Part shown: one piece after another, positions 1 through 6,214 of the stretch
How the letters are laid out: the number at the start of each line of letters is the position of its first letter
How positions within the stretch are numbered: the stretch's first letter is position 1
Source of the DNA: Candidatus Aenigmatarchaeota archaeon
GTDB lineage: Archaea > Aenigmatarchaeota > Aenigmatarchaeia > QMZP01
Assembly: GCA_015520105.1 (NCBI GenBank)
Contig: WAQT01000017.1
Location: 1 to 18,585 of the forward strand
Direction of reading: 5' to 3'
Length of the DNA stretch: 18,585 nt
Translations under genes and position numbers: made by a program
The notes under the pieces: generated by a model
Seen by the model: only the letters and a program-made list of their open reading frames with translations
Databases searched by the model: none
What the model was told of the DNA's origin: nothing

Positions 1-2
1 GA

Positions 3-539
3 GACTGTGATGAGAGTGACGAACTGTGCAAAGCACTGAAAAAAATAATGAACAGACCCCAGGAGAAAGAGAACTTCAGGTACGGGGAGAGGTTCTCCCT
101 CAGTCAGGTTCCGTCAGCAGTGGATAGTTACAAAAACAGCCCAGACTACTGGATAGAGCTTCTTGATAATGATGAAGATGGAATAATAGATATGGTTGGT
201 ATAAACAACGGCGTAGGAAATAAACGAAGACAGTACGTTGGTTATTCTGGACCCGAAAGCAATGGATTCGATACAGTGACACTCAAGGACTGCAGGCTTC
301 CGGGAGCAATTGTGATAACAGAGCACGAGAAGGGAGATAAATACGACCCAAACTATTGCTTAAATGAGGCATCAAGGACTTCTATCGGACTCAAGATTGC
401 TGGAACTATTATAGGAGTTGGAGGATCATTGGTAGCTGGATTTGTAACCGGTGGAACTGCCTTTCTACTGATGGCAGTAACAGGAGCGACTGGAGGAACT
501 TTGAATGTAATAGCAGAAGTATCAGAAACGTGGCCCTGA
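3..539 (+). CDS. Partial hypothetical protein (5' end outside window), calcium-loop-like motif and hydrophobic C-terminus
   Basis: The frame is open to the left edge: before the first ATG (position 48) it reads Asp-Cys-Asp-Glu-Ser-Asp-Glu-Leu-Cys with no stop, so the gene is most likely truncated by the window and 178 residues are visible. The middle holds DNDEDGIID, which matches the D-x-D-x-D-G-x-x-D pattern of EF-hand-like or dockerin/thrombospondin-type calcium loops in secreted proteins. The last 50 residues are Gly/Ala/Val/Thr-rich and hydrophobic (IAGTIIGVGGSLVAG, then AFLLMAVTGATGG), consistent with one or two membrane helices near the C-terminus. Two cysteines sit near the visible start and two further on. 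I infer a surface or membrane protein but do not recognise the family. Its stop lies four bases from the stop of the convergent gene. Confidence 0.7.
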   Translation, partial: DCDESDELCKALKKIMNRPQEKENFRYGERFSLSQVPSAVDSYKNSPDYWIELLDNDEDGIIDMVGINNGVGNKRRQYVGYSGPESNGFDTVTLKDCRLPGAIVITEHEKGDKYDPNYCLNEASRTSIGLKIAGTIIGVGGSLVAGFVTGGTAFLLMAVTGATGGTLNVIAEVSETWP

Positions 540-543
540 AAAT

Positions 544-1275
544 CTAAAAGAGTTCCCACTCGCCGTTTTTGTTTTTTCCAAGCCTTTGATATTCGGGTCT
601 GACAAGCCCTTTATAGAAGCATTTTATATAAATAATCTTTCCTTCATACGCTTCTTTCTTTTCGAGTATTTTGTAACGGTGTTGTGGTATAACAGGTGAA
701 TCGAATATAATATCAAGGACCTTTGGTATTAACCTTTTGCTATCAGTCAGAGTTCTCCAAGCAACCTTTGCTAAAAGTGATGGGTCTTTATTATTATAAG
801 CTTCCCAGTTTGCAAGAAGTACCTGCTCGGGGTCTGTGAAGTCGTAAAGAGGTCTTCCGTATTTGTCTCTTTCCACATCGTCAGGATATATCCAGCCATC
901 GTCATCTATCCAGGCAAGACCATCAAGATATGGCTTGAGACCCTGTTTGGGTGGTTTCTTGTGTTTGACAATCTCCTTTAGAGCGGCTTCCCTCTCCTCT
1001 TCTGGCAGGGTTTTTATCTCGAAAAAGTCTTCTGGCATGCTGTGAGTGTATACTTTCTGCTCGACAACCGACCTCTCTTCCGCTCCCTTGTACTCCGGCC
1101 TTTCGTGAATGACGTCCGGGGAGAAGAGGGTCTTGTAGAGAAGGAGTCCTCCGACAGCGAGGCCGCCGAGACCGCCCGCTATGTATTTTCCTATGCCGCG
1201 CTTTTTTGGCTTGCTTCCGGGAGAATCATCAAAAAGCTCCTGCTGGTAGAGGTCTTCGGGATTCGGCATTCCCAT
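544..1275 (-). CDS. Hypothetical single-span membrane protein, 243 aa
   Basis: Unrecognised family. The N-terminus is hydrophilic and ends in a basic KPKKRG patch, followed by a Gly-rich hydrophobic segment at about residues 29-49 (AGGLGGLAVGGLLLYKTLF). This suggests an N-in anchor with the 190-residue remainder outside. The outer part has no cysteine cluster and contains an aromatic/acidic stretch (AWIDDDGWIYPDDVERDKYG). The start at 1275 is chosen because AGGTGG lies four bases upstream and a TATA-like element (1303-1314) places the transcript start just before it. The gene is transcribed divergently from the pilin-like operon across 152 bases, so it may be an accessory membrane component of that system, but only position supports this. 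Confidence 0.8.
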   Translation of the reverse strand: MGMPNPEDLYQQELFDDSPGSKPKKRGIGKYIAGGLGGLAVGGLLLYKTLFSPDVIHERPEYKGAEERSVVEQKVYTHSMPEDFFEIKTLPEEEREAALKEIVKHKKPPKQGLKPYLDGLAWIDDDGWIYPDDVERDKYGRPLYDFTDPEQVLLANWEAYNNKDPSLLAKVAWRTLTDSKRLIPKVLDIIFDSPVIPQHRYKILEKKEAYEGKIIYIKCFYKGLVRPEYQRLGKNKNGEWELF

Positions 1276-1302
1276 GTAACCACCTGTTAATAGGTAAACT
1301 TG

Positions 1303-1314
1303 TTTATTTATAAA
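1303..1314 (-). promoter_or_regulatory. TATA-box promoter for the 544-1275 gene
   Basis: On the minus strand this reads TTTATAAATAAA. Its centre is about 34 bases before the start codon, so the transcript would begin about 9-10 bases before ATG, at the AGGTGG ribosome binding site (1280-1285). Confidence 0.6.
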
Positions 1315-1398
1315 GTTTTCGCCGTTGATTGTCGAATGTTTTGAAATTTTAGGAAGATAAGGTTTGTGCCGTTGTGGAAGTGGCTTCTGGCGCGAAGC

Positions 1399-1406
1399 AA
1401 TAAATA
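1399..1406 (+). promoter_or_regulatory. TATA-box promoter of the prepilin-like operon
   Basis: AATAAATA is centred about 25 bases before the ATG at 1428, the spacing expected for an archaeal TATA box and a leaderless first gene. There is no Shine-Dalgarno sequence before 1428, whereas the downstream genes of the operon often do have one. Confidence 0.6.
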
Positions 1407-1427
1407 GCGACCGAACCCAATATAAAC

Positions 1428-1574
1428 ATGGAATTTCCCCTAAAGGTGATGGTGATAGCGCTTCTCGCGCTCATAGCGTTCGTCATACTCGTTGCTCTGC
1501 TTCAATATATGAGCGGAGGGACTGTTAACATCCTCGGAGGGATATTCAAGTGGTTCGGGGAGGCGATGCCGTGA
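1428..1574 (+). CDS. 48-aa membrane microprotein, first gene of the prepilin-like operon
   Basis: This very short gene encodes MEFPLK, then an uninterrupted hydrophobic helix (about residues 5-27, rich in Val, Ile, Leu and Ala), then a Gly-rich and amphipathic tail ending FKWFGEAMP. It has no Gly cleavage site before the helix, so it is not an obvious prepilin. It may be a small membrane subunit of the machine. The reading is supported by a TATA box at leaderless distance, by a hydrophobic pattern that would be unlikely by chance, and by the GTGA overlap with the next gene. Homology is not recognised. Confidence 0.65.
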   Translation: MEFPLKVMVIALLALIAFVILVALLQYMSGGTVNILGGIFKWFGEAMP

Positions 1575-1690
1575 GGAGGAAGCTCAAGGGAGACGAGGAC
1601 GTCTTTGAGATGTGGATACTCTATGCGATAGGCGGGATTCTTGCGGCGTCTCTGATGATTATAATAGCGATGAAATATCTTGGTGGTTAG
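1571..1690 (+). CDS. 39-aa prepilin-like microprotein
   Basis: The GTG start at 1571 overlaps the stop of the previous gene (GTGA) and has GGGGAGG seven bases upstream, a strong coupled ribosome binding site. The product begins MRRKLKG, then DEDVFEMW, then a hydrophobic helix (ILYAIGGILAASLMIIIAM) and a short Lys-Tyr-Leu-Gly-Gly end. The Lys-Gly followed by acidic residues and a helix resembles an archaeal class III (FlaK/PibD-type) signal peptide; the Glu nearest the helix is at +6 rather than the canonical +5. If cleaved, the mature peptide would be only 32 residues, little more than the pilin helix. Family not recognised. Confidence 0.6.
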   Translation: MRRKLKGDEDVFEMWILYAIGGILAASLMIIIAMKYLGG

Positions 1691-1691
1691 G

Positions 1692-1883
1692 ATGAGAAAG
1701 GGGCAGGCCAGCTGGATGCTCAGAATCATAATAGGGGTGTTGATATCAATTGCCGCTCTTTTTCTAACGTATTATATAATGGGTTATATTGCAAAAGGGA
1801 ATAACGGAGGCGGAACGCCTAGTATTCCTCTCACCACGCTTGTTTTTGCTCTCAGAAATATAAGGCTCCGAAGGCATAATTAA
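1692..1883 (+). CDS. 63-aa class III signal peptide (prepilin-like) protein
   Basis: The start at 1692 is preferred to the in-frame TTG at 1680 because GGTGG lies five bases before it and because it places the signal at the N-terminus: MRKG, then QASWMLRIIIGVLISIAALF. KGQxS is close to the Lys-Gly-Gln pattern of archaeal class III signal peptides, which are cut after Gly by a FlaK/PibD-type peptidase. The stretch after the helix is short (KGNNGGGTPSIP, then a basic Arg-rich end). It starts one base after the preceding stop and ends three bases before the next start. This is probably a minor pilin-like subunit; the exact role is unknown. Confidence 0.65.
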   Translation: MRKGQASWMLRIIIGVLISIAALFLTYYIMGYIAKGNNGGGTPSIPLTTLVFALRNIRLRRHN

Positions 1884-1886
1884 TAC

Positions 1887-2579
1887 ATGAAACGCGGGAC
1901 TGTTTCTATAGAGGTGCTGCTCTTTCTCGCAGGCACTGTGGTGATACTGGCTGTTCTCATAATACCATGGGCGCACGGCCAGTGGGTAAGGTGGATAAAC
2001 GGCAAGTGCTGGTACGACACGTACACGAACCTCAAAGGCATGAAGGCCGAGCTCGGGAAGATGAGGCCGGGCGAGACAAAGGAGATGCTCCTGCATTTCG
2101 GGGATTGCACCGGAGGGATTATCGTGGCCAACAGATCGGACGTGCCTGATTTATATAAGGAGGTATTTGACGACAGGTGCAACGATTACAAAAGCTACAA
2201 GTCGTATATACTGGCATATCCGTGGAAGGGTCTCGAAGCGGAACTGAGAAGGGACAGCAGCTGGTGGGAGAAGGTGAAGGATTTCTTCAGTGATGTGAAA
2301 AGCGGTTTTGTGAACGTGTACAAGGTTATAAAGGGTGACAGGAGATTCAAAGAGTTGTTTTCCAAGCCGCTCTGCGAGAGTCTTGAGATAGAGTTTCAGA
2401 GCAGCAGGGGAAAGAATGTTATGTATATGCCCAACCAGCCCGATGAAGAAGGTTACGTGGAGGCGAACGGGAAGCCGTTCAGCGTCTGCCTGAAGCTGAA
2501 GAAGCATCAGTCCGATGAAGGCACGCTCTACTTCACCATGACAGAGAGCAAGGGATGCGGCAGCGGTGAGAAGGAATGA
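1887..2579 (+). CDS. Prepilin-like secreted protein, 230 aa
   Basis: The N-terminus MKRG-TVSIE-VLLFLAGTVVI is a textbook class III prepilin signal: basic residues, Gly at -1, Glu at +5 of the mature protein and a 20-residue hydrophobic helix. The 200-residue outer domain is rich in Trp, Tyr, Lys and Asp and has scattered cysteines (first at residue 41) that could form disulfides. No enzyme motif is visible and the family is not recognised. A pilin or pilus-tip subunit is the best inference. The final stop overlaps the next start as ATGA, the arrangement of a translationally coupled operon. Confidence 0.8.
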   Translation: MKRGTVSIEVLLFLAGTVVILAVLIIPWAHGQWVRWINGKCWYDTYTNLKGMKAELGKMRPGETKEMLLHFGDCTGGIIVANRSDVPDLYKEVFDDRCNDYKSYKSYILAYPWKGLEAELRRDSSWWEKVKDFFSDVKSGFVNVYKVIKGDRRFKELFSKPLCESLEIEFQSSRGKNVMYMPNQPDEEGYVEANGKPFSVCLKLKKHQSDEGTLYFTMTESKGCGSGEKE

Positions 2580-3481
2580 AAGGGACTGTCGCGAGCAACA
2601 GGATGATTCTTTTCATCTGCGCAGTCCTGATAGCCATGCTTTCCGTTCCCTTCGTGGAGAAGGCCATAATTCCCTCCCTGCAGTCCTCAGAGGAGGCGCA
2701 GGCCATCGCTCTCTCCAGATTCATTGCATCCTCTGTGAACTCCCTGTCAGGGGTCGAGAGCGGGTATGCGCAACTCTCGCTTGAGAAGCCCATGGAGGTT
2801 GAGGTCTACCTGAAGAAGGGAATTGTATGTTCACTCGTGCCTTTCACAAAGGACTGCGGATGGTACGCAAGGGTGCATTACGGCAAGGACAAAAGCGTGG
2901 AGAGCAGGATAATCGGGAAGACGAAAGAATTCAAGAGGTCGAGCATGAATGTGGTCTATATTGAGAAGAAGCCGGGAAGCAGCGAGGTGGATATAAGCGG
3001 GGTGTTTTCAGGCCTGTGCGTGAAGGCAGGGATTGAGGAGATAAACAACTATGTGAACGAAGCATCGCAAAGGTTCGGTGTGGACAGGAATCTCATTCTG
3101 TCCGTGATAAAGAAGGAGAGCAGTTTCGATTCCTGCGCTGTCTCGGAGAAGGGGGCTGTGGGGCTGATGCAGATAATGCCGAGCACGGCTGAGGGCATCA
3201 AAGTGGAGGGCGTGGACTGCAGGGAACTGACCGACGCGAGGACCAACGTGTTGTGCGGAACAAACTATCTTTCCGGTCTTATGGAAAGATACAAAGGAAA
3301 AGAGAATCAGCTGGAGCTTGCGCTTGCGGCGTACAACGCGGGTCCGGGGAACGTCAGGAAGTACGGAGGGGTTCCTCCTTTCGAGGAGACCCGGGACTAC
3401 ATAGCAAAAGTTACAAGATATATGGAGAACTGTTGCTCTGATAAGTGCGATGCGGAGGTGTTCAGGTCATGCAAGGCATGA
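2576..3481 (+). CDS. Prepilin-like protein with lytic transglycosylase (SLT/GH23) domain, 301 aa
   Basis: Residues 1-25 form a class III-like signal (MKG-TVASNRMILFICAVLI). A spacer of about 125 residues follows, then a transglycosylase SLT domain from about residue 150. All family motifs are present: catalytic Glu181 in KKESSF, the GLMQIMP motif, AAYNAGPG and the end motif ETRDYIAKVTRY. GH23 enzymes cleave the MurNAc-GlcNAc bond of bacterial peptidoglycan to give 1,6-anhydro ends. The C-terminus is cysteine-rich (ENCCSDKCDAEV, then RSCKA), suggesting a disulfide-stabilised extracellular protein. It starts by ATGA overlap with the gene before and sits two genes from an M23 peptidase-like gene. 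In an archaeon lacking murein the target would have to be foreign walls or a related polymer; that is inference, while the domain call is firm. Confidence 0.92.
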   Translation: MKGTVASNRMILFICAVLIAMLSVPFVEKAIIPSLQSSEEAQAIALSRFIASSVNSLSGVESGYAQLSLEKPMEVEVYLKKGIVCSLVPFTKDCGWYARVHYGKDKSVESRIIGKTKEFKRSSMNVVYIEKKPGSSEVDISGVFSGLCVKAGIEEINNYVNEASQRFGVDRNLILSVIKKESSFDSCAVSEKGAVGLMQIMPSTAEGIKVEGVDCRELTDARTNVLCGTNYLSGLMERYKGKENQLELALAAYNAGPGNVRKYGGVPPFEETRDYIAKVTRYMENCCSDKCDAEVFRSCKA

Positions 3482-3897
3482 AAGGGGATACAGAGACTCT
3501 GACAGCGCTGTTTGCAGTGCTTGTGTTCTCCATGGCAATAGCAGGGATAGCTCTTCTCGCGCAGTCCTATTTCGTCAACTTCAGCGGCATAGTTGTGGGC
3601 TCGGAGAAGGATTTGCTTGCGGTTGATGCGAGCCATCTTGTGGATGAATGCCTCAAAGACAGGGGTCTCTATATAAGGAAGGACAATCTTGATGCGTGGA
3701 AAGGGAAGGACGTATGCAGAATAAAGGCGTGCGGCCTGTGCGGCGCAGGCATAGGAGCGAAGATAAGGAATCTCGAAACAGGCGAGGAGTGGGATTTCGG
3801 TTACGACGAGAAGGGGGAGAGCAAGCATTTCGTGTACACAAACATAGAGGACGGGGACAAGATCTATATGGGGAGGCTGTATGTCAGCGTGGAATAG
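3469..3897 (+). CDS. Prepilin-like secreted protein, 142 aa
   Basis: The start at 3469 is chosen because GGAGGTG (3454-3460) lies eight bases upstream; ATG 3478, which overlaps the preceding stop as ATGA, is the alternative and removes only three residues. Either way the product begins with KG-DTETLTALF followed by a hydrophobic helix to about residue 30, a prepilin-like signal. The remaining 110 residues hold a cysteine cluster (DVCRIKACGLCGAG, plus one upstream), so disulfides or a metal site are possible. No enzyme motif is seen and the family is not recognised. It lies between the two wall-hydrolase genes, pointing to a shared assembly. Confidence 0.75.
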   Translation: MQGMKGDTETLTALFAVLVFSMAIAGIALLAQSYFVNFSGIVVGSEKDLLAVDASHLVDECLKDRGLYIRKDNLDAWKGKDVCRIKACGLCGAGIGAKIRNLETGEEWDFGYDEKGESKHFVYTNIEDGDKIYMGRLYVSVE

Positions 3898-4873
3898 AGA
3901 CCGGAGAAAGGGGTTTGTGGACTTCGCGGTTCTTCTGCTTCTGGTATCCGTGTCAATGTACATAATACTCCTGCTCGACAGCTACAACACAATTTCCAAT
4001 GCGGTCAAGATAAAAGGCTCTGTGGGTGTCCATGTCAAAGCTGATGACAGGGGAAGCGAGATAGCGAGTCTGATGAATTCCAAGAGCGGAGGGGTCAAGA
4101 GGGTGGAAGGCATAGGGACAGCCGCAGCGATGAGCAAGTCGGAGAGCATGAAAGCATATCTGAAAGGCCTGAAGGATATGATGGACAAGGTTTATGCCGG
4201 ATACTATCTCTCTGTGAGGGGGCCTTACGGGGAGATGAAAATCTCCAAGAACCCTCCAGAAGAGTATAAAGGGAGATATGGAGCAGAATGCGGGGTTGAG
4301 GAGAGGGATGAGAACGTAAAGCTTTCGCTGCCTGTGAAGGGCATAAGAGTGAGTTCGGGCTTTGGATACAGGGAGAAGGACGGAGTATGCGACTGTCACG
4401 GAGGGATAGACTTTGCTGCTCCGAAGGATACTCCTGTTTACGCAGCGGCTGACGGGACGGTGTGGAGGATTGCATACAATCACAAGGGCTACGGGAAATA
4501 CGTCGTTCTGAAGCATGATTTCGGCGGCAGCGTTTACTACACGATATACGGTGACCTCAATGAGGCAAAAGTCGCAAAGGGGCAGAAAGTGAAGGAAGGG
4601 GAGTTGATAGGGCTTTCCGGAAACTCCGGCTCGGGGGAGTATCATCTTCATTTCGAAGTCAGGAGGGATGTAGACGGGGGATTCGGCCTCGCAGACAGGG
4701 ATTCCGTTGACCCCTGCCCGTTCATGGAGCTTGATGGTTGCAGGCATGAGCCTGTTGAGGTGTGCAGGACCGTGGAGGGGAAGGGGGTGGATGTTCTCTC
4801 CGCGGAGATACCACTTCCCGGAGCAGTAGAAGGGAAGGAAAGGGCGAACATGGAGTTGAGAAAATGGGACTGA
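3881..4873 (+). CDS. Prepilin-like protein with M23 (LytM/lysostaphin-type) peptidase domain, 330 aa
   Basis: The N-terminus reads MSAWNRDRRKG-FVDFAVLLLL, again a basic segment, Gly and a hydrophobic helix (about residues 12-32). A middle region of about 115 residues follows, then an M23 domain from about residue 150 to 280. The zinc ligands are visible: His173 and Asp177 (HGGID) and His257 in HLHFE, with His255 as the first His of that pair. The usual Tyr-x-His motif, whose His helps catalysis in LytM, reads YGDL (residues 223-226), so Asp stands in for His. The domain is therefore either altered or non-catalytic, perhaps a wall binder. Cysteines flank the first zinc motif (C170, C172). The start at 3881 has GGGGAGG four bases upstream and overlaps the previous gene by 17 bases. 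M23 enzymes normally cut peptide cross-links of bacterial peptidoglycan. Confidence 0.9.
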   Translation: MSAWNRDRRKGFVDFAVLLLLVSVSMYIILLLDSYNTISNAVKIKGSVGVHVKADDRGSEIASLMNSKSGGVKRVEGIGTAAAMSKSESMKAYLKGLKDMMDKVYAGYYLSVRGPYGEMKISKNPPEEYKGRYGAECGVEERDENVKLSLPVKGIRVSSGFGYREKDGVCDCHGGIDFAAPKDTPVYAAADGTVWRIAYNHKGYGKYVVLKHDFGGSVYYTIYGDLNEAKVAKGQKVKEGELIGLSGNSGSGEYHLHFEVRRDVDGGFGLADRDSVDPCPFMELDGCRHEPVEVCRTVEGKGVDVLSAEIPLPGAVEGKERANMELRKWD

Positions 4874-5817
4874 AAGGGCAAACGTCTCTGCCTCTGATGA
4901 TATTTCTCATAATGACGTTAATGGTAGTGGTGTCGAGCGTGAGTCTGAACTGGTGGTTCGGAGGACAGAACATAAAGAACATAAAGGCGAAGGCTGAACT
5001 TCAGTCCGGCGTTTACGCGTCGAACTACGCTCTCTCGGCAGCAAGGTCCTATACGGAAGCCGCCCTGGATTATTCCGTGTATCAGGCTGTGTACGACACG
5101 CTCAAAGAGGGGATTCTCTCCCTTGATGAGGCGAGGGAGAAGCTCTCCTCGAGCATAAAGGACAACATGCATGTATACACAAAAAACAACTACCGTTTCC
5201 TCTCGGAATACGTGGTAACGCTCCCGGAATACGGGATAGAGGTTGAGGCAGGGAAGAAACTGAAGGTCAGGGCTGTCCCGGACTCGAACTTTGAGATAAC
5301 AAGAAAACAGGAAGGGATGGGGACAGTCCATATTGAGAAGAGGGCTGGAATAGAGAAAACGTACCAGATAAATATCGAGGGGCTGTTATCGAAGGCAGCG
5401 AAGGTCAGGAATCAGGCCAAGGGCGCGCTCTCGTCCATTCTTGAGAGCGAATCAAGAAAGGCGGAGGTAAAGAAGGAGTTTGAGGGATGCGGGAACGCGG
5501 ATGAGGTCAGGGCGAAGTGCGAGGGAGAGAAACCAAAGACGATGAGCATTGAAGAAATAATCGAAAGCGTGAAAGGTTCTCTGGACGGGAGTGGTTACGG
5601 GGTTGAAGTTGAGAAGGGAGACGGTAGCGTTGAGGTCAGGACCGAGGCTGAGTGTTCAAAGGGAAAGACTGTGTGCACGTACTCCTATGTCGCTGGCGTG
5701 AACATCAGGGTTTCCGTGAAGGACGTTTCAGGAATATATCCTGTATTTGACGGGGAGAGCGTTTCTCTCGAGAATCTGGGAGTGGAGTTTGCAGTTGAGG
5801 AAAAACGCGGGACGTGA
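4864..5817 (+). CDS. Prepilin-like secreted protein, 317 aa, last gene of the operon
   Basis: An in-frame ATG 102 bases upstream is rejected: the start at 4864 has GGAG eight bases upstream and overlaps the previous stop by 10 bases, and it places a class III-like signal at the N-terminus (MGLKG-QTSLPLMIFLIMTL). The outer region has a likely helical segment after the membrane helix (KAKAELQSGVYASNYALSAA), a central Lys/Glu-rich portion and a C-terminal domain with four cysteines in two pairs (GCGNADEVRAKC; AECSKGKTVC), ending with a beta-rich stretch (SGIYPVFDGESVSLENL). No enzyme motif is seen. This is the longest pilin-like protein without a wall-hydrolase domain and may be a structural or tip subunit. 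Its stop abuts that of the convergent RNase P gene. Confidence 0.8.
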   Translation: MGLKGQTSLPLMIFLIMTLMVVVSSVSLNWWFGGQNIKNIKAKAELQSGVYASNYALSAARSYTEAALDYSVYQAVYDTLKEGILSLDEAREKLSSSIKDNMHVYTKNNYRFLSEYVVTLPEYGIEVEAGKKLKVRAVPDSNFEITRKQEGMGTVHIEKRAGIEKTYQINIEGLLSKAAKVRNQAKGALSSILESESRKAEVKKEFEGCGNADEVRAKCEGEKPKTMSIEEIIESVKGSLDGSGYGVEVEKGDGSVEVRTEAECSKGKTVCTYSYVAGVNIRVSVKDVSGIYPVFDGESVSLENLGVEFAVEEKRGT

Positions 5818-6174
5818 TTACCTTTTCCCTGTGGAAGAGAGGAAACTTTTTCCGGACTTTATCGTTCCTGCCACCCGGAGGGTCTGGAAGGCCACGCGCT
5901 GGTCTCCTATCTGATGTATGAGGGAGAGGCTAACCTTCAGGTCATCTATATGCTTCGGGGAACACTGGATGAATCCTGTTCCTTTGGAAGGTTTGTAAAG
6001 GTTCCTGTACACTGTTATGTTCGCCTTTCCTGTTCCAGATTCGCCTATCCAGTTCAGCAGAGAGTTCCAGACAGCGTTCCTCATGCTGTGGAAATCCACG
6101 CTCCCTTCTGAATGAATCCTGAACACGAGGTAGCGTTTCTTCCTCCTTGCGGACGAGGGGTTCTTCATCTTCAT
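5818..6174 (-). CDS. rnp2: Ribonuclease P protein component 2 (Pop5 family), 118 aa
   Basis: The sequence fits the archaeal Pop5/Rnp2 family from end to end: a basic N-terminus with KKRYLVF, a middle GESGTGKANITVY, then the diagnostic GFIQCSPKHIDDLK and QTLRVAGTIKSGK. Pop5 binds the catalytic domain of the RNase P RNA and helps cleave the 5' leader from pre-tRNAs. The length matches the family (about 110-120). The start at 6174 is just after a divergent promoter shared with gatA, with no ribosome binding site, so translation is probably nearly leaderless. The 3' end abuts the stop of the last pilin-like gene with no gap. Confidence 0.9.
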   Translation of the reverse strand: MKMKNPSSARRKKRYLVFRIHSEGSVDFHSMRNAVWNSLLNWIGESGTGKANITVYRNLYKPSKGTGFIQCSPKHIDDLKVSLSLIHQIGDQRVAFQTLRVAGTIKSGKSFLSSTGKR

Positions 6175-6185
6175 GCTGCCACATT

Positions 6186-6210
6186 AATTTATAACATTCG
6201 CTTAAATTAA
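6186..6210. promoter_or_regulatory. Back-to-back promoters for rnp2 and gatA
   Basis: The intergenic gap is only 40 bases. AATTTATAA (6186-6194) is centred 25 bases before the gatA ATG and gives a leaderless plus-strand transcript. TTAATTTAAG read on the minus strand (6201-6210) is centred about 31 bases before the rnp2 start. The two TATA-like boxes are interleaved, so the two initiation complexes would be expected to compete for the same short DNA. Confidence 0.55.
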
Positions 6211-6214
6211 AGTC

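Noticed and set aside
1428..1574. Reading the 48-residue protein as a class III prepilin
   Set aside because: There is no Gly cleavage site before the helix; it is better described as a small membrane protein.
3953..4747. 264-codon minus-strand reading
   Set aside because: It is antisense to the M23 peptidase gene, has no ribosome binding site or promoter, and has a shadow-like composition rich in Pro, His, Arg and Ser.
4762..4863. Longer N-terminus for the last pilin-like gene
   Set aside because: It overlaps the M23 gene by 112 bases, is Gly/Arg-rich, and would bury the signal. ATG 4864 has a ribosome binding site and puts the signal first.
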